Below are positions 9,563 through 18,082 of a stretch of DNA of 64,000 bases, piece after piece; the stretch's first letter is position 1, and every line of letters starts with the position of its first letter. The notes under the pieces are model-generated. The model did no database searches and had not been told where the DNA came from. It worked only from the letters and a program-made list of their open reading frames with translations. Both the position numbers and the translations under genes were made by a program. The DNA is from Leptotrichia hongkongensis (GTDB lineage Bacteria; Fusobacteriota; Fusobacteriia; Fusobacteriales; Leptotrichiaceae), in NCBI RefSeq assembly GCF_041538065.1, contig NZ_JBGORW010000009.1, positions 62,001 to 126,000 of the forward strand, written 5' to 3'.

Positions 9563-9975
9563 GCAAAGGAGAACAAACGCCATCCCCTTTGCAAACCCGG
9601 CTTGTCTAAGAATTTTTTTGAAATAAAAACGAAACTCGCTACGTAAAACTTCGCTCAAACAATCGTTTTCATTCCAAAAAAATCACGACAATTTTAGATT
9701 AATTATAATGTTAGTTTAATTAATTCAAATAACAAGTAAAATTTCGTTAAAGGAAAAATAACTGTTTGAAATTTTGGTATAAAATCGAAATTGTGTTTGG
9801 TTAATTGTATCAAAATAATCTTTATTCAAAAGCGAGTTTTATTTTTTATAAGAAAATTTTGCGTAAAGCGTGAGTAGTTCGTAGAACTTTCGCAAACATT
9901 ATTAAGTGTTAATTCGTTAATTATACTAAAATAACTGTTATTGCGAAACAGAGGAGATGGCGTCTGATCTCCCTG
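9563..9975 (+). repeat. R2 palindromic element, copy 2 (complete, with internal extra segment)
   Basis: Left hairpin GCAAAGGAGAA / ATCCCCTTTGC (two mismatches), loop CAAACGCC at 9574-9581; right hairpin arms CAGAGGAGAT / ATCTCCCTG (one bulged A), loop GGCGTCTG at 9959-9966. Inner core ACTCGCT...CGCTCAAAC and ACTGTTTGAA...AAAGCGAG is conserved, though more worn than in copy 1. About 65 nt that copies 1 and 3 lack lie between GCGTAAAGCG and the right hairpin. Same orientation as copy 1, lying just before accC. Confidence 0.8.
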
Positions 9976-10041
9976 CTTAAATAAACTTAGATATAAACAA
10001 AATAAAAAAATATAAAAAAAAGAAAGAAAGGGGATATATTT

Positions 10042-11385
10042 ATGATAAAAAAAGTATTGATTGCAAATCGTGGGGAAATTGCGGTTAGAATTATTAGAGC
10101 TTGTAGAAATATGGGGATTTTGAGTGTTGCAATTTACTCAAAGGAAGATAAGGATAGTCTTCATATAAAATTGGCTGATCAAAGTATTTGCATTGGAGAA
10201 GGTCCTGCAAGAAATAGTTATTTGAATAAGGAAAGTATCATTACGGCTGCCTTGAATGTGGGAGCAGATGCGATTCATCCTGGATACGGCTTTTTGTCGG
10301 AAAATTCAGAGTTTGTAAAAATGTGCGAGGAAAATGGAATAAACTTTATTGGTCCAACAGCCAAAGTTATTGACAGAATGGGAAATAAATCTCAGGCTAG
10401 AAAAACAATGATGGATGCTGGAGTCCCAGTTGTACCAGGAACAAAAGAACCTATTTACGATGTAGAATCTGGAATGAAAGCTGCGGAAAACATCGGCTAC
10501 CCTGTTATGGTAAAGGCTTCTTCTGGTGGTGGCGGAAAAGGGATGCGTGTTGTAAAGGATAGGAATGGTTTTGAATTTTTATTTAATGTGGCTCAGCGGG
10601 AATCTATAAATGCGTTTGGTGATGATACTATGTACATTGAAAAATTTATAGAAGATCCAAGACATATAGAAATTCAAGTAATTGCTGATAATTTTGGAAA
10701 TGTAGTGGCTCTTGGGGAAAGAGACTGTTCCGTTCAGAGAAACCATCAAAAATTAGTAGAAGAATCGCCATCTCCTGCAATTTCCCCAGAAATTCGGGAA
10801 GCACTAAATAAATATGCTATTCTGGCAGCAAAAGCAGTAAATTATACAAACGCTGGAACGATAGAATTTATAATGGGTGCGGATGGCTCATATTATTTTA
10901 TGGAAATGAATACCCGAATTCAAGTAGAACACGGAGTTACTGAAATGGTGACAGGAACAGATTTAATCATTGAACAGATTAGAGTGGCAATGAATGAAAA
11001 ATTAAGTTTTGCACAGGAAGATATACAATTGCGAGGACATGCAATAGAATGTCGTATAAATGCAGAAATTCCTGAAAAAAACTTTATGCCAAGTCCAGGA
11101 AAAATAACAAACATACATTTACCAGATGGTAATGGAATAAGAGTTGATACTGCCATTTACACAGGCTATACAATACCAACTGAATATGATTCAATGATTG
11201 CCAAAATTATAGTTCACGCTCCAACTCGTGAAATGGCACTTCAAAAAATGCGTTCAGCACTAAATGAAACTGTTATTTTAGGTGTAGAAACGAACTTAGA
11301 TTTTCAATATCAAATTATGAGAAACGAGGTTTTCTGTCAAGGGAAAGCAACTACAAGTTTTATTGAAAATGTATTGCTTTATTAA
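10042..11385 (+). CDS. accC: Biotin carboxylase (acetyl-CoA carboxylase subunit AccC family)
   Basis: 447 residues, the usual biotin carboxylase length. It starts with KKVLIANRGEIAVRIIRAC; the ATP-grasp glycine-rich loop SSGGGGKGMR is at about 160-169, and EMNTRIQVEHGVTE and the GHAIECRINAE segment follow. The enzyme carboxylates biotin on a carrier protein using ATP and bicarbonate. Directly behind it (32 bp) is pxpA, not accB, accA or accD. This pairing is known in clusters where biotin-carboxylase-like proteins accompany 5-oxoprolinase PxpABC, so fatty acid synthesis is not the only possible role. AAAGGGG precedes the ATG; the operon starts here, after an R2 element. Confidence 0.92.
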   Translation: MIKKVLIANRGEIAVRIIRACRNMGILSVAIYSKEDKDSLHIKLADQSICIGEGPARNSYLNKESIITAALNVGADAIHPGYGFLSENSEFVKMCEENGINFIGPTAKVIDRMGNKSQARKTMMDAGVPVVPGTKEPIYDVESGMKAAENIGYPVMVKASSGGGGKGMRVVKDRNGFEFLFNVAQRESINAFGDDTMYIEKFIEDPRHIEIQVIADNFGNVVALGERDCSVQRNHQKLVEESPSPAISPEIREALNKYAILAAKAVNYTNAGTIEFIMGADGSYYFMEMNTRIQVEHGVTEMVTGTDLIIEQIRVAMNEKLSFAQEDIQLRGHAIECRINAEIPEKNFMPSPGKITNIHLPDGNGIRVDTAIYTGYTIPTEYDSMIAKIIVHAPTREMALQKMRSALNETVILGVETNLDFQYQIMRNEVFCQGKATTSFIENVLLY

Positions 11386-11417
11386 AAATTTAAATAAAAA
11401 ATGAAAAGAGGTAAAAT

Positions 11418-12188
11418 ATGGCTTTTAAAGTGGATTTGAACTGTGATTTGGGAGAAAGTTTCGGTAATTATAAAATTGGAGGAGATGATAAAATTATTCC
11501 TCTTATTTCCAGTGCTAATGTAGCTTGCGGATTTCACGCAGGAGATCCTGTCGTTATGAAAAAAACGATAGAAACTGCTAAAAAAAATAACATTGGAATA
11601 GGAGCTCACCCTGGATTTCTGGACTTAATGGGATTTGGACGACGTGAGATGAAAATTTCAATAGACGAAGCGAAAGCCTATGTGCTGTATCAATTAGGAG
11701 CTTTAGGAGCTTTTTGTAAAAGTGAAGGTGTAAAGCTGCAACACGTAAAGCCTCATGGAGCTTTGTATAATATGGCTGCAAAAGACTATAATCTGTCAAA
11801 GGCTATTTGTGAGGCTATTGCTGATTTTGACAGTTCTCTCATAATTCTTGGACTTTCGGGAAGCGAAACTTTAAAAGCTGCAAAAGACTTAGGTTTAAAA
11901 TATGCCAGCGAAGTTTTTGCAGACAGGGCTTATGAAGAAGATGGAAGCCTTGTGGCACGTTCAAAGGAAGGGGCAATGATTCACGATGAAAACGAAGCAA
12001 TAAAACGTGTAATAAAAATGATAACAGAACAAAAAGTAACTTCAATAACAGGAAAAGAAATACCGATAAAGGCTGATTCCATTTGTGTTCACGGCGATGG
12101 TGAAAAAGCTTTGCTTTTTGTAAAAAAAATACGTGAAAAATTAGAAAATGAAGGGATTATAATTCAAAAATTATCAGAAATTATATAA
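11418..12188 (+). CDS. pxpA: 5-oxoprolinase subunit A, PxpA (LamB/YcsF family)
   Basis: 256 residues with the family hallmark VDLNCDLGESFGNYKIGGDD at the N-terminus, then ANVACGFHAGDP, GAHPGFLD and HVKPHGALYN. With PxpB and PxpC it hydrolyses 5-oxoproline (pyroglutamate) to glutamate using ATP. Neither PxpB nor PxpC (KipI/KipA-like) is present in this window, although they normally adjoin. It is the second gene of a two-gene unit with accC and has its own GAAAAGAGG ribosome binding site. An R1 repeat begins just after the stop codon. Confidence 0.92.
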   Translation: MAFKVDLNCDLGESFGNYKIGGDDKIIPLISSANVACGFHAGDPVVMKKTIETAKKNNIGIGAHPGFLDLMGFGRREMKISIDEAKAYVLYQLGALGAFCKSEGVKLQHVKPHGALYNMAAKDYNLSKAICEAIADFDSSLIILGLSGSETLKAAKDLGLKYASEVFADRAYEEDGSLVARSKEGAMIHDENEAIKRVIKMITEQKVTSITGKEIPIKADSICVHGDGEKALLFVKKIREKLENEGIIIQKLSEII

Positions 12189-12189
12189 T

Positions 12190-12294
12190 ATACTAAACCT
12201 ATTTAAAATTAAACTACTAAAAATTATATAGATTTAGGGTTTGAGTAAAATAGTCATAGCCTTTTGAGTTTAGTTTTAAAGCAGTTTTACTATA
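12190..12294 (+). repeat. R1 dispersed intergenic repeat, copy 2
   Basis: Begins TACTAAACCTATTTAAAATT and ends GCAGTTTTACTATA. It starts within two bases of the pxpA stop, the closest to a gene of the six copies. The left 10-mer has lost one base relative to TACTCAAACC. Confidence 0.85.
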
Positions 12295-12342
12295 AATTTG
12301 AAGTTTGTTAATTGATTGAATTAAGCAAATCTAAAAAATAAG

Positions 12343-12386
12343 AAAGGAGTTTTATTATTTTTCTTAAAAAATAAAATTAAAAAATG
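12343..12386 (+). promoter_or_regulatory. Shine-Dalgarno separated from start codon by a hairpin
   Basis: AAAGGAG (12343-12349) lies 34 nt before the ATG at 12384, too far for ordinary initiation, and an in-frame TAA at 12378 rules out an earlier start. Between them, bases 12350-12361 can pair with 12366-12376 (11 A-U pairs, one bulge, 4-nt loop). Folding would leave 7 nt between Shine-Dalgarno and ATG. The same layout occurs at adk. The pairing is all A-U, so its stability is doubtful. Confidence 0.45.
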
Positions 12387-13259
12387 AGTTTACTATCAGA
12401 TATTGCAGTGCCAATCGCAAAATTGGTGAATATGAAAAAATATAAGGAAAAAGATTTTTTAAATCCAAGGAGAGATACAGATTTTTTGAATAAAAAAAAT
12501 TTTGACAAATCGCTTATTATTGACGAACAGTTTATTGATGAATATCAAGTTTTGACAGTTTTTTCAGAAGAAAGCTATAACAGACACGTTGTTTTTCTAC
12601 ACGGTGGAGCTTATGTAATGCGTGCTGTCAAAGCTCACAAAAATATTATTGAAAAATTAGTAAAGAAATTTCATTTAAAAGTTACATTCATTGACTATCC
12701 ACTTGCTCCAGAAAATACTGCTGACAAAGCTCATAGAGTATTAATGGATGCCTACAGACATATAACTAATAACTATAAAGATGATGAATTTTACTTATTT
12801 GGTGATTCTTCTGGCGGTGGCTTGGCACTTGCATTTTTACAAATATTGAAAAATAAGAAAGATTTGCCATTTCCAAAGAAAACTGCGTTAATGTCACCTT
12901 GGGTAGATGTTTCAATGACAAATGAAGAAATACCCGAATTTGCTGAAAAAGATCCTCTCTTGCCGCTGAATGGACTTATTATAACAGGAAAACAGTTTGC
13001 AGGAGAACTGGATGTGAAAAATCCTATGATTTCACCAATTTATGGAAATATGGATAATCTTGGAGAAATTTTTCTAATTTTCGGAACAAATGAAATATTA
13101 TATCCTGATTGCTTAAAATTAAGTGATTTGATGGAAGTTGCAATCGGAACAAGTGTAGAAATAAAAATTGGGGAAAATTTGTGCCATGACTGGATTTTGG
13201 CACCTCTCAAGGAATCAGAAGAAACTATTGATGAAATTGGAAATTTTTTTCTGAAATAA
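12384..13259 (+). CDS. Alpha/beta hydrolase, hormone-sensitive-lipase (family IV) type esterase
   Basis: 291 residues. The oxyanion-hole motif HGGAY is at about residue 73, the nucleophile elbow GDSSGGG (Ser) at about 140, and the acid and base are most likely the Asp of LYPDCLK and the His of CHDW near residue 266. These belong to the HGG/family IV carboxylesterases that act on short acyl esters. There is no signal peptide, so it is cytoplasmic. The substrate cannot be told. The Ogg2 gene follows after 32 bp and is probably co-transcribed. Translation start is discussed with the hairpin at 12343. Confidence 0.85.
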   Translation: MSLLSDIAVPIAKLVNMKKYKEKDFLNPRRDTDFLNKKNFDKSLIIDEQFIDEYQVLTVFSEESYNRHVVFLHGGAYVMRAVKAHKNIIEKLVKKFHLKVTFIDYPLAPENTADKAHRVLMDAYRHITNNYKDDEFYLFGDSSGGGLALAFLQILKNKKDLPFPKKTALMSPWVDVSMTNEEIPEFAEKDPLLPLNGLIITGKQFAGELDVKNPMISPIYGNMDNLGEIFLIFGTNEILYPDCLKLSDLMEVAIGTSVEIKIGENLCHDWILAPLKESEETIDEIGNFFLK

Positions 13260-13291
13260 AATAATAAATAATAAAACGAGGAATTTTAATT

Positions 13292-13993
13292 ATGTCTGAA
13301 AAAAAACAAAAAAAGAATATAGAAAGCAATGAAATTAGCAAAAGAATTGATAAGGATAAACACGAAGAAATTCTTAAAATTTATAAAGAAATAAAAAAAG
13401 GTATCGAAAAAGCTATAGAAGGCTATAAAAAGGCTTGGAAAGGTACAGAAAAAGAAGTATTTGCGGAAATGGCATTTTGTATTCTGACACCTCAGTCAAA
13501 AGCAAAAAATGCTTGGCAAGCCATTACAACTTTAGTAGAAAATGGACTGCTTTACAACGGAAAGCCTGAAGAAATAGTAGAATTTCTAAATATTGTCAGA
13601 TTTAAGAATAATAAATCACGATACTTGGTGGAATTACGGGATTTAATGACAAGAGATGGAAAATTGCAGCCAAAAAAAATATTATCAGAAATTGGTGATA
13701 CTCTTGAAAAAAGAAAATGGATTTTGAAAAATATTAAGGGAATGGGATTAAAAGAGGCAAATCACGTATTGCGAAATCTTGGATTTGGAGAAAATATTGC
13801 CATTTTAGATAGACACATTCTAAGAAATCTTAAATCACTTAATGTAATTAGTGAAATTCCTAAAACAATAACAGAAAAAAAATACTATGAAATTGAAGAA
13901 AAAATGCAGGAATATTCAGAATTTTCTAAAATAAAAATGGATGAGCTGGACTTGGTTTTATGGTACAAGGAAGTTGGCGAAATTTTTAAATAA
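13292..13993 (+). CDS. ogg: N-glycosylase/DNA lyase, Ogg2 type (8-oxoguanine repair)
   Basis: 233 residues of the helix-hairpin-helix-GPD superfamily. KGMGLKEANHVLRNLG holds the hairpin and the likely Schiff-base Lys, and AILDRHILRNL contains the conserved Asp that activates it; both match the Ogg2 group known mainly from thermophiles and anaerobes. It would remove 8-oxoguanine from DNA and nick the abasic site. The first ~45 residues are a Lys/Glu-rich extension (MSEKKQKKNIESNE...) that may not be essential; ATG has AACGAGG upstream. Second gene of a pair with the esterase, a pairing without obvious functional meaning. Confidence 0.85.
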   Translation: MSEKKQKKNIESNEISKRIDKDKHEEILKIYKEIKKGIEKAIEGYKKAWKGTEKEVFAEMAFCILTPQSKAKNAWQAITTLVENGLLYNGKPEEIVEFLNIVRFKNNKSRYLVELRDLMTRDGKLQPKKILSEIGDTLEKRKWILKNIKGMGLKEANHVLRNLGFGENIAILDRHILRNLKSLNVISEIPKTITEKKYYEIEEKMQEYSEFSKIKMDELDLVLWYKEVGEIFK

Positions 13994-14143
13994 TTTTATA
14001 GTGAATTCTTTTTCAAAATATGATAAAATATCATTGGAAAATTATTATAAATGTCAAATTACACATAATTTAACTTTAAAAAATAAATTTATAAATTAAG
14101 ATTCAAAAAACAATATTAAAGTATTGAAAGGAGAGTGTTTTTT

Positions 14144-17068
14144 ATGACTTCTAATTTAAAGCAATTAAAAAATGATATAAAAAAAAGGTCAATCCTTATC
14201 GGAATAGCTGCTTTGCTAGTTAGCTGCGGCGGAGGTGGTGGTGGCGGAGGTTCAACATCAGCTGCAACACCAACTACACCAACCACTCCTGCTACACAGC
14301 CTACTACCCCAGCACCTGTAACAAATAAACCAACTGTAACAACAACAGCATCTGGGTTAACATGGAATGATACAACTCTATCATATAACAAAGATAACCC
14401 ACATAACAATTCAAATACTGCACTTACAGGTTCGAATGTTAAAGTAGGAATTATTGACGTAGGATTTGAAAACTCAACTTTTTCAGCTGATCTTACACAA
14501 AAATTTGGAAGCCGTTTAACAAAACTTACAGTTCCAGGATTCACATCACAAGCTACCGCAAATGATGATCACGGAATAGTTGTCGCTGATCTTGCAGCAG
14601 GCGCTTCTAATGGAATTGCTAAAGGTGCCAGCGTTTATGCAATTGATGCAGCAAAACATGAAGCAAACAAAAGAACATACCCTCATGTAACATTAGATAT
14701 GTACCAACAACTAAAAAATCATGGTGTTACTATTTATAACCAATCTTTTGGAATTGATGGAGTTGTGACAGATTTTAACAGCATTCCAACGTCAAGCCGT
14801 TATTATGGTTATCAAATAGGAAATGATATCCTTAACTTCTATAAAAACGAAGTAAATAATGGTTCATTATTTGTATGGGCTGCAGGAAACGACTCATCTG
14901 ATAAACAACCTACTCTTGAAGGAGGATTGCCATATTTTGAAAATAGCCTTCAAAAAGGATGGATAAATGTTGTTGCTTTAACTTCAAAAGTCGAATCAAA
15001 ATTGGGAGACACCAGCTGGAATAACTTGACTCCCCTTTCGCCAGCAGGAGTTGCTAAGAACTGGACTGTAACTGCGGTTGGAGATCAAACATTTACAATA
15101 AAAGGACAAAATTATGTTGGTGGAGGTTCTTCTTTTGCAGCGCCACTTGTAACAGGAACTGCGGCATTGCTTAAAGAAAAATATCCTTGGATGGATGCTA
15201 GCCTAATTCGTCAAACAATCTTATCAACTGCGACAGACATAGGAGCAACTGGGGTTGATGAAGTTTATGGATGGGGACTTTTAAACATTGATAAAGCACT
15301 TAAAGGACCTGCATTATTTGATAAAAGCCTTGCACTTGGAGATACTGTAAATATTAATATTCCTAATGGAAGTTATACTTTTTCAAATAATATTTCAGGA
15401 GACGCTGGTGTAATTAAAGATGGAAATGGAGATTTGATCTTATCTGGACACTCTACATTTACAGGACCTACGACAGTAAATGCGGGAAGATTGCAAGTAA
15501 ACGGTGTTTATTCTTCCTCTATTAGTGTAAGAAGGCAAGCTACTCTTTCCACAAATAATGCTGTAATAAAAAATGATATTACAAATAATGGAACTCTAGA
15601 AAACTCTGGTTCAACACAAATTACTGGAAATTATGAGGCTTTGGAAAATTCAAGAGTTGTATCAGATTTAAATTCTAATATTCATGTAAAAGGAAAAGTT
15701 AATTTAAACAATTCAAGACTTGAAATTAAGCCAGAAGAAAATGGTGAAAGAAAATACGTAACAGCTAATGGGACTACACAAAATGTAATTACGTCAGATA
15801 ACAAAATTGATGGAAACTTTGAAAATGTAAATACTGATGATATGCTAAATGCTAAAATCAATCAAAATGAAAATACTGTTTCAGCAGAAGTAAGCAGAAA
15901 AAATGTATTAGAGTATGTAGAAAAAATAGCAGAATCTGACGAAATGCAGAAAAATACTGCTCAAAACTTGGAAACTGCTTTCCAAAACCTAGATCAAAGC
16001 ATTGAAAACGGAACTGCTGGAAATGTAGCTCAATTTGAAAGAAAAGCTGCCACTCTACAAGCTCTTACTTCTTCTAACAGGGCTGCAGTCCTAGACAGTC
16101 TGTCTGGACAAATTTACGCTTCTGCACAAGCACTTACATTCCAACATTCACAAACTGTAAACAAGGATTTATCAAACAGATTAGTTATGCTTGGAACTCT
16201 TGATAATGTTGGGGATAAATTTGGACTATGGATTTCTGGTTTTGGTGCCAATGGTACGTTAAAACAGGATGGATATGGTAAGGGAGATACTAAAGTTGCT
16301 GGTGGACAAGTTGGAGTGGACAAGCAGTTTGGTGAAAACCTTATCTTAGGTACTGCACTTTCCTATTCAAAAGCTGATGTTAAATTTGACAGATATGGTG
16401 GAAAATCTGATGCTAACAACTTTGGAGTTTCATTATATGGAAGATTAGGAAACAAGGATGTTCCGTTCTACCTTCAAGGCCGTCTTGGTATCGGATTTGT
16501 TGACAGTGATGTTGAAAGAGACATTATTTTAAGCAATAATGATTTTACAAGAGCAAAAATTAATCATAATGACAAAGTTTATTCTGGATATTTAGAAACA
16601 GGATATGATATTAAAAATAGTAGTGGAGATTTCGTTGTAACACCATTTGTAGGATTAACTCATGATACAGTTGTAAGAGGTTCATTCTCTGAAGAGAAGA
16701 GCCAGTTCGGACTGACTGCGGACAAGAAAAACTACAACCAGACAGCAGCATTACTTGGACTTAGAGTTGGGAAATCTGTAAACTGGAACAATGGAAGCAA
16801 GACTACATTCCAAGGTTATGTAACGCATCAGAGAGCATTCAATGAGCAGGACTTGAGCTTTGACGCAAGATATACTGGACTGCCTGGAGCAACTTTCAAG
16901 GTAAAAGGTATTGGACTCTCTAAGAACAAGACCTGGGCAGGAGTTGGAGCATTGACAGAAGTAAATTCCGGATTTGGATGGTATGTGAACTATGACGGTT
17001 CTATTGACAGTGGAAAAGGTAAAGGAAATAACAATGTCTTTACTACTGGTCTTAGATTTAACTTCTAA
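14144..17068 (+). CDS. Autotransporter serine protease 1 (subtilisin-like S8 passenger, lipoprotein-type signal)
   Basis: 974 residues from the ATG at 14144, which has GAAAGGAGA upstream; a GTG 9 bases earlier overlaps that site. The signal ends in a lipobox, LLVSC, with Cys28 followed by eight Gly, then a Thr/Pro linker. The S8 triad is Asp105 (GIIDVG), His143 (DDHGIVVA) and Ser330 (GSSFAAP), with the oxyanion Asn in AAGN249. After it a passenger-associated repeat (NGDLILSGHSTFTG), a helical linker, and a C-terminal ~280-residue beta-barrel ending in GLRFNF. Likely a surface or released protease, comparable in layout to Neisseria NalP. The last ~1.14 kb are nearly identical to the second autotransporter. 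Confidence 0.93.
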   Translation: MTSNLKQLKNDIKKRSILIGIAALLVSCGGGGGGGGSTSAATPTTPTTPATQPTTPAPVTNKPTVTTTASGLTWNDTTLSYNKDNPHNNSNTALTGSNVKVGIIDVGFENSTFSADLTQKFGSRLTKLTVPGFTSQATANDDHGIVVADLAAGASNGIAKGASVYAIDAAKHEANKRTYPHVTLDMYQQLKNHGVTIYNQSFGIDGVVTDFNSIPTSSRYYGYQIGNDILNFYKNEVNNGSLFVWAAGNDSSDKQPTLEGGLPYFENSLQKGWINVVALTSKVESKLGDTSWNNLTPLSPAGVAKNWTVTAVGDQTFTIKGQNYVGGGSSFAAPLVTGTAALLKEKYPWMDASLIRQTILSTATDIGATGVDEVYGWGLLNIDKALKGPALFDKSLALGDTVNINIPNGSYTFSNNISGDAGVIKDGNGDLILSGHSTFTGPTTVNAGRLQVNGVYSSSISVRRQATLSTNNAVIKNDITNNGTLENSGSTQITGNYEALENSRVVSDLNSNIHVKGKVNLNNSRLEIKPEENGERKYVTANGTTQNVITSDNKIDGNFENVNTDDMLNAKINQNENTVSAEVSRKNVLEYVEKIAESDEMQKNTAQNLETAFQNLDQSIENGTAGNVAQFERKAATLQALTSSNRAAVLDSLSGQIYASAQALTFQHSQTVNKDLSNRLVMLGTLDNVGDKFGLWISGFGANGTLKQDGYGKGDTKVAGGQVGVDKQFGENLILGTALSYSKADVKFDRYGGKSDANNFGVSLYGRLGNKDVPFYLQGRLGIGFVDSDVERDIILSNNDFTRAKINHNDKVYSGYLETGYDIKNSSGDFVVTPFVGLTHDTVVRGSFSEEKSQFGLTADKKNYNQTAALLGLRVGKSVNWNNGSKTTFQGYVTHQRAFNEQDLSFDARYTGLPGATFKVKGIGLSKNKTWAGVGALTEVNSGFGWYVNYDGSIDSGKGKGNNNVFTTGLRFNF

Positions 17069-17104
17069 TATGATTTTGTCATAAATAATTACTTCTAAGA
17101 TAGG

Positions 17105-17146
17105 AAGGGCTGTAACATAAAATTTGAGTTACAGCTTTTCTTGTTT
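17105..17146 (+). terminator. Intrinsic terminator of autotransporter 1
   Basis: AAGGGCTGTAAC (17105-17116) pairs with GTTACAGCTTTT (17128-17139), 12 bp with two G-U, followed by CTTGTTT. The paralogue at 35629 has a related terminator. Confidence 0.8.
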
Positions 17147-17159
17147 ACTTAGATTTTTT

Positions 17160-17345
17160 AACACGAACTTCCATTTATAAAATAAGAATAAATTTTTTAA
17201 TAGTGATATTCAATAGTTAATTCACAATTATTCAATTTTTTATTTTATGCTAAATCCTGTTAAAAAAATGAAAACCATATCTTAGAATTAATTGAAAATA
17301 TTAGGTTTATATCCTTTATAAAAAAGTTTGTAATAAACTTGTTAT
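17160..17345 (+). repeat. R4 AT-rich dispersed repeat, uninterrupted copy
   Basis: AT-rich stretch whose two halves (AATTATTCAATTTTTTATTT and ATCCTGTTAAAAAAATGA) resemble, on opposite sides of an insertion, the sequences flanking R3 at 23340-23745; it also matches, reversed, 32222-32420. Divergence is high and the limits are approximate. Confidence 0.45.
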
Positions 17346-17384
17346 TAAAATAAAGTTTAGTATAAAATTATAAAAATGACTTTG

Positions 17385-17413
17385 TTGACTTTTGGTATAA
17401 CAAGTGTTACAAT
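17385..17413 (+). promoter_or_regulatory. bioY promoter
   Basis: TTGACT, 17-nt spacer, TACAAT. TTGT (17382) and ACAA (17409) half-sites flank it as BirA operators do, but the 13-nt gap and poor symmetry make a biotin-operator call unsafe. Confidence 0.55.
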
Positions 17414-17444
17414 ATTATAAATGAAAAAAATGGAGGTTTTAATT

Positions 17445-18023
17445 ATGAAACAGAATGCTTTGATTAACAATATCATTAAAATTGAAACAAAAGAAAAAGA
17501 AATTTTAAAAAATATTCTTTTAGTATTAGGAGGAGTAGCATTTCTAAGTTTAATGGCTCAAGTTATGATTCCGTTACCTTATACTCCTGTACCAATTACA
17601 CTTGGAACATTTGGAGTTACATTAATGGCATTACTATATGGTAGAAAATTAGGAACTGCTACTATACTTTCCTATGTTGCGGCAGGTAGTCTAGGCGCTC
17701 CAATTTTTGCTGGTGCCAAGGCAGGATCTTTATTTTCACCAACAGGAGGATATCTTTTAGGATATATTGTTTCTACAATTATTTTAGGATACTTAGCTGA
17801 CAAGGGAGTTACAAAATCTTATGTAAAAACAATTCTTTCATTAATGCTTTCCAGTACGATTATTTTGACATTAGGTGCATTAGTGCTATCATTATTCGTA
17901 ACTAATAAAAATGTACTTATGATAGGTGTATTGCCTTTCCTTCCAGGAGATGCATTAAAATCAACTGCTGTAACATTGCTTGTTCCTACATTATGGAAAT
18001 TTGTTCCTAAAAATGATAAATAA
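17445..18023 (+). CDS. bioY: Biotin transporter BioY (S component)
   Basis: 192 residues starting at the ATG at 17445, which has ATGGAGGT upstream; an ATG 24 bases earlier is only 8 nt after the -10 box and lacks a ribosome binding site. Six or so membrane spans, with the BioY core MIPLPYTPVPITLGTFGVTL and the SLGAPIFAGAKAG and SPTGGYLLGY segments. It is the substrate-binding membrane subunit of a biotin ECF transporter; energising subunits EcfA/EcfT are not in the window, so it either uses a shared module elsewhere or works alone. Biotin is the cofactor for the biotin carboxylase encoded 6 kb away. Single-gene unit with its own promoter and terminator. Confidence 0.93.
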   Translation: MKQNALINNIIKIETKEKEILKNILLVLGGVAFLSLMAQVMIPLPYTPVPITLGTFGVTLMALLYGRKLGTATILSYVAAGSLGAPIFAGAKAGSLFSPTGGYLLGYIVSTIILGYLADKGVTKSYVKTILSLMLSSTIILTLGALVLSLFVTNKNVLMIGVLPFLPGDALKSTAVTLLVPTLWKFVPKNDK

Positions 18024-18040
18024 TAAAATTTAAATATTAT

Positions 18041-18082
18041 AAATTCCCATTTTTATGAAAAATCTAGATGGGAATTTTTTTT
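18041..18082 (+). terminator. Intrinsic terminator of bioY
   Basis: AAATTCCCAT pairs with ATGGGAATTT (10 bp), then T-run. Confidence 0.85.

Noticed and set aside
8129..9975. R2-HhH gene-R2 as a composite transposon
   Set aside because: There is no transposase and no visible target duplication; kept only as a flanking arrangement worth comparing.
11382..12045. Several minus-strand frames opposite pxpA
   Set aside because: They are antisense to a fully conserved gene and lack ribosome binding sites and recognisable products.
14116..14544. A 142-codon minus-strand frame opposite the start of autotransporter 1
   Set aside because: Its Pro-run is simply the antisense of the Gly-run after the lipobox; the plus-strand gene has signal, lipobox and triad.
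17382..17412. BirA operator at the bioY promoter
   Set aside because: TTGT and ACAA ends are present but the spacer is 13 nt and the half-sites match the consensus only loosely.
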